Assembly: GCA_019415705.1 (NCBI GenBank)
Contig: DXYS01000083.1
Span: forward strand, 1 to 33,871
Direction: 5' to 3'
From: Bacteroidales bacterium
GTDB lineage: Bacteria; Bacteroidota; Bacteroidia; Bacteroidales; Muribaculaceae
DNA: 33,871 bases
The stretch's first letter is position 1. Each line of letters opens with the position of its first letter. The notes under the pieces are model-generated. The model ran no database searches. It was not told where the DNA came from and was given only the letters and a program-made list of their open reading frames with translations. Positions 32,641-33,871 of the stretch are shown here, in pieces. The translations under genes were made by a program, and so were the position numbers.

Positions 32641-33871
32641 TCAGTTAAGAGCCTTAGAGAGATTGAAGTTTGCAAACTCGAGGTCCTCGGCTGCACGGGC
32701 GGCCATCTTCTTGTCGAGACGGATAGCCTGACGCAGATTGGTGTTGAGCATCGACTCGTTGTTTGTGCGGGCGCCTACGATAGCCATCAGATAATATGTG
32801 GTGGCGTCGGGGCGATTGATGCCGGCGAGAGTCTGTTTAGCCTTGCTGTAGTCTTTTACAAGAATCTGAGCGAGGGCGGCGTTGTTGCTCTTGGTGTCAC
32901 CGAAGGCGCGAACAGCAGCGGCATTGTCACCCATCTTGAGATAGTATGTGCCGAGGGCACCTGCGAGGTCGTTTGCGCCTGAAGCTGCGCCAAAGTACTC
33001 GTTAGCCTTGGCGTAGTTGTGGTCGAGCATCGACACGAGACCGAGGTTCATCTTGGCGTCAGCGCTGTTGGCGTCAAGTGACAGAGCCTTCTGGAAGTTG
33101 GCTTTGGCGGCGTCAAAATCACCGGCGATATACTGTGTCACACCGAGGTCGTTCCATGCACGGTAGTCGTTGGGATAGATGCGGGCTGTAGTGTCATAGA
33201 TTTTCATGCGGCGGTCGTTGTTGTCGGTGAGAGTAGCGCAGTAGAGGAGCTCGTCGACGGTGAGGGCTTTGGGATTGACATTGAAGAGGCGCTCGATCTC
33301 AGCGTCGCTCTTGCCGATCACGTCGATAGAGGCTGTGATGCGCGAGTAGCGGAGCTGCGGCAGAATCTGGTCGGCAAGCTGCTCGAAGACATTAGAGAGG
33401 TTGCGGATTTCTTTCTCGCGCTGCTCGGGGTCTTTATACATCGAGAGAACGCTCAGGATAAGATCTTTGTCCTGAATATTGCTCTTCGACACAAGTTCTT
33501 TGAAGCCTTCCCAGTCCTCGGCTGTAAACTGAGCTGTGAGGTCGCCGAACTCGGTGATTTTGTCCTTCTTCATCTGATTCTCGATGTAGTTGGTCGTGTT
33601 GGTCTCACGCTGCTGGGCGAGACGCTCGTTGATAGCCATTGTGCCGTCAGGCGATGCGTATGACGACACATTGACCTCCTTGATCACGCGGGCCGTGTCA
33701 GAGTTGGCGGCAATAAGCTCTTTCTTCAGCTCGTTCATTGCATCGGTTTTGAGCTCGCCGGCACGGATGTTGGCCTGATTGATGAGGAACATGATGTCTG
33801 CAGCATATTTCTCGTTGATGATGCGCTGGAAAGCATCCGGAGCGATAGCGGGCTGCACACCGGCTACAGAG
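32641..33871 (-). CDS. OmpA-like and TPR-containing protein, C-terminal part (cut by window edge)
   Basis: 409 residues are visible and the frame is still open at the window edge (upstream codons read S-V-A-G-V), so the true start and any signal peptide are missing. Residues encoded near 33550-33690 (VSSYASPDGTMAINERLAQQR) resemble an OmpA-type peptidoglycan-binding module. Further on are at least two or three TPR repeats (YRAWNDLGVTQYIAGDFDAA, then SADAKMNLGLVSMLDHNYAKA). Such proteins are probably periplasmic, bridging the outer membrane and the wall. No exact family name is given. The gene has its own terminator. Confidence 0.8.
   Translation of the reverse strand, partial: SVAGVQPAIAPDAFQRIINEKYAADIMFLINQANIRAGELKTDAMNELKKELIAANSDTARVIKEVNVSSYASPDGTMAINERLAQQRETNTTNYIENQMKKDKITEFGDLTAQFTAEDWEGFKELVSKSNIQDKDLILSVLSMYKDPEQREKEIRNLSNVFEQLADQILPQLRYSRITASIDVIGKSDAEIERLFNVNPKALTVDELLYCATLTDNNDRRMKIYDTTARIYPNDYRAWNDLGVTQYIAGDFDAAKANFQKALSLDANSADAKMNLGLVSMLDHNYAKANEYFGAASGANDLAGALGTYYLKMGDNAAAVRAFGDTKSNNAALAQILVKDYSKAKQTLAGINRPDATTYYLMAIVGARTNNESMLNTNLRQAIRLDKKMAARAAEDLEFANFNLSKALN

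Overview
The window reads as a chromosomal segment of a gut-type Bacteroidales bacterium, most likely of the Muribaculaceae. Three things point there: the gene content (alternative GlmU-like protein, five-repeat DUF349 protein, S1 with a long tail, a 29-residue AURKAIP1/bS22-like ribosomal protein), promoters of the Bacteroidetes TTTG / TAnnTTTG type, and the lack of Shine-Dalgarno sequences before starts. The family assignment is inference. I see no tRNA, rRNA, CRISPR array, insertion sequence or phage gene.

Layout. 1-3960 (minus): the str operon rpsL-rpsG-fusA runs straight into rpsJ and the first codons of rplC at the window edge, with a promoter near 3929-3960 and no tuf gene. 4160-6403 (plus): secreted GH20 hexosaminidase, converging with a GlmU-like protein (6394-7554). 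7641-10084: YqhD-like alcohol dehydrogenase, ZupT metal importer and a DUF486 membrane protein. 10227-13564 (minus): four-gene unit of cytidylate-kinase-like protein, a 126-residue unknown, a lipoprotein cyclophilin and an M16 peptidase.

13893-19659 (plus) is the most unusual part: a large pyruvoyl-type decarboxylase of the phosphatidylserine-decarboxylase/PsiD superfamily, a GadC-like amino-acid antiporter, an MFS transporter and a DcaP-like outer-membrane porin, closed by a strong terminator. The organisation resembles an amino-acid decarboxylase/antiporter system with both inner- and outer-membrane passage, built on a PSD-fold enzyme instead of a PLP enzyme. An HdeD-like membrane protein gene follows with its own promoter.

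20576-23427 (plus): HU protein, the 29-residue bS22-like protein, and RNase E/G with a long charged tail, ending in a bidirectional terminator. 23469-24869 (minus): polyprenyl glycosylphosphotransferase for exopolysaccharide. 25032-27084 (minus): DUF349 protein. 27177-29135 (minus): rpsA with terminator, promoter and a stem at the very 5' end of its mRNA. 29174-32544 (minus): tightly packed unit of serine hydrolase, B3/4-domain protein, YciO-type Sua5/YrdC protein and FemAB/GNAT-like protein, apparently started by a promoter so close to the start codon that the mRNA may be leaderless. 32568-33871 (minus): terminator and C-terminal part of an OmpA-like/TPR protein cut by the window edge.
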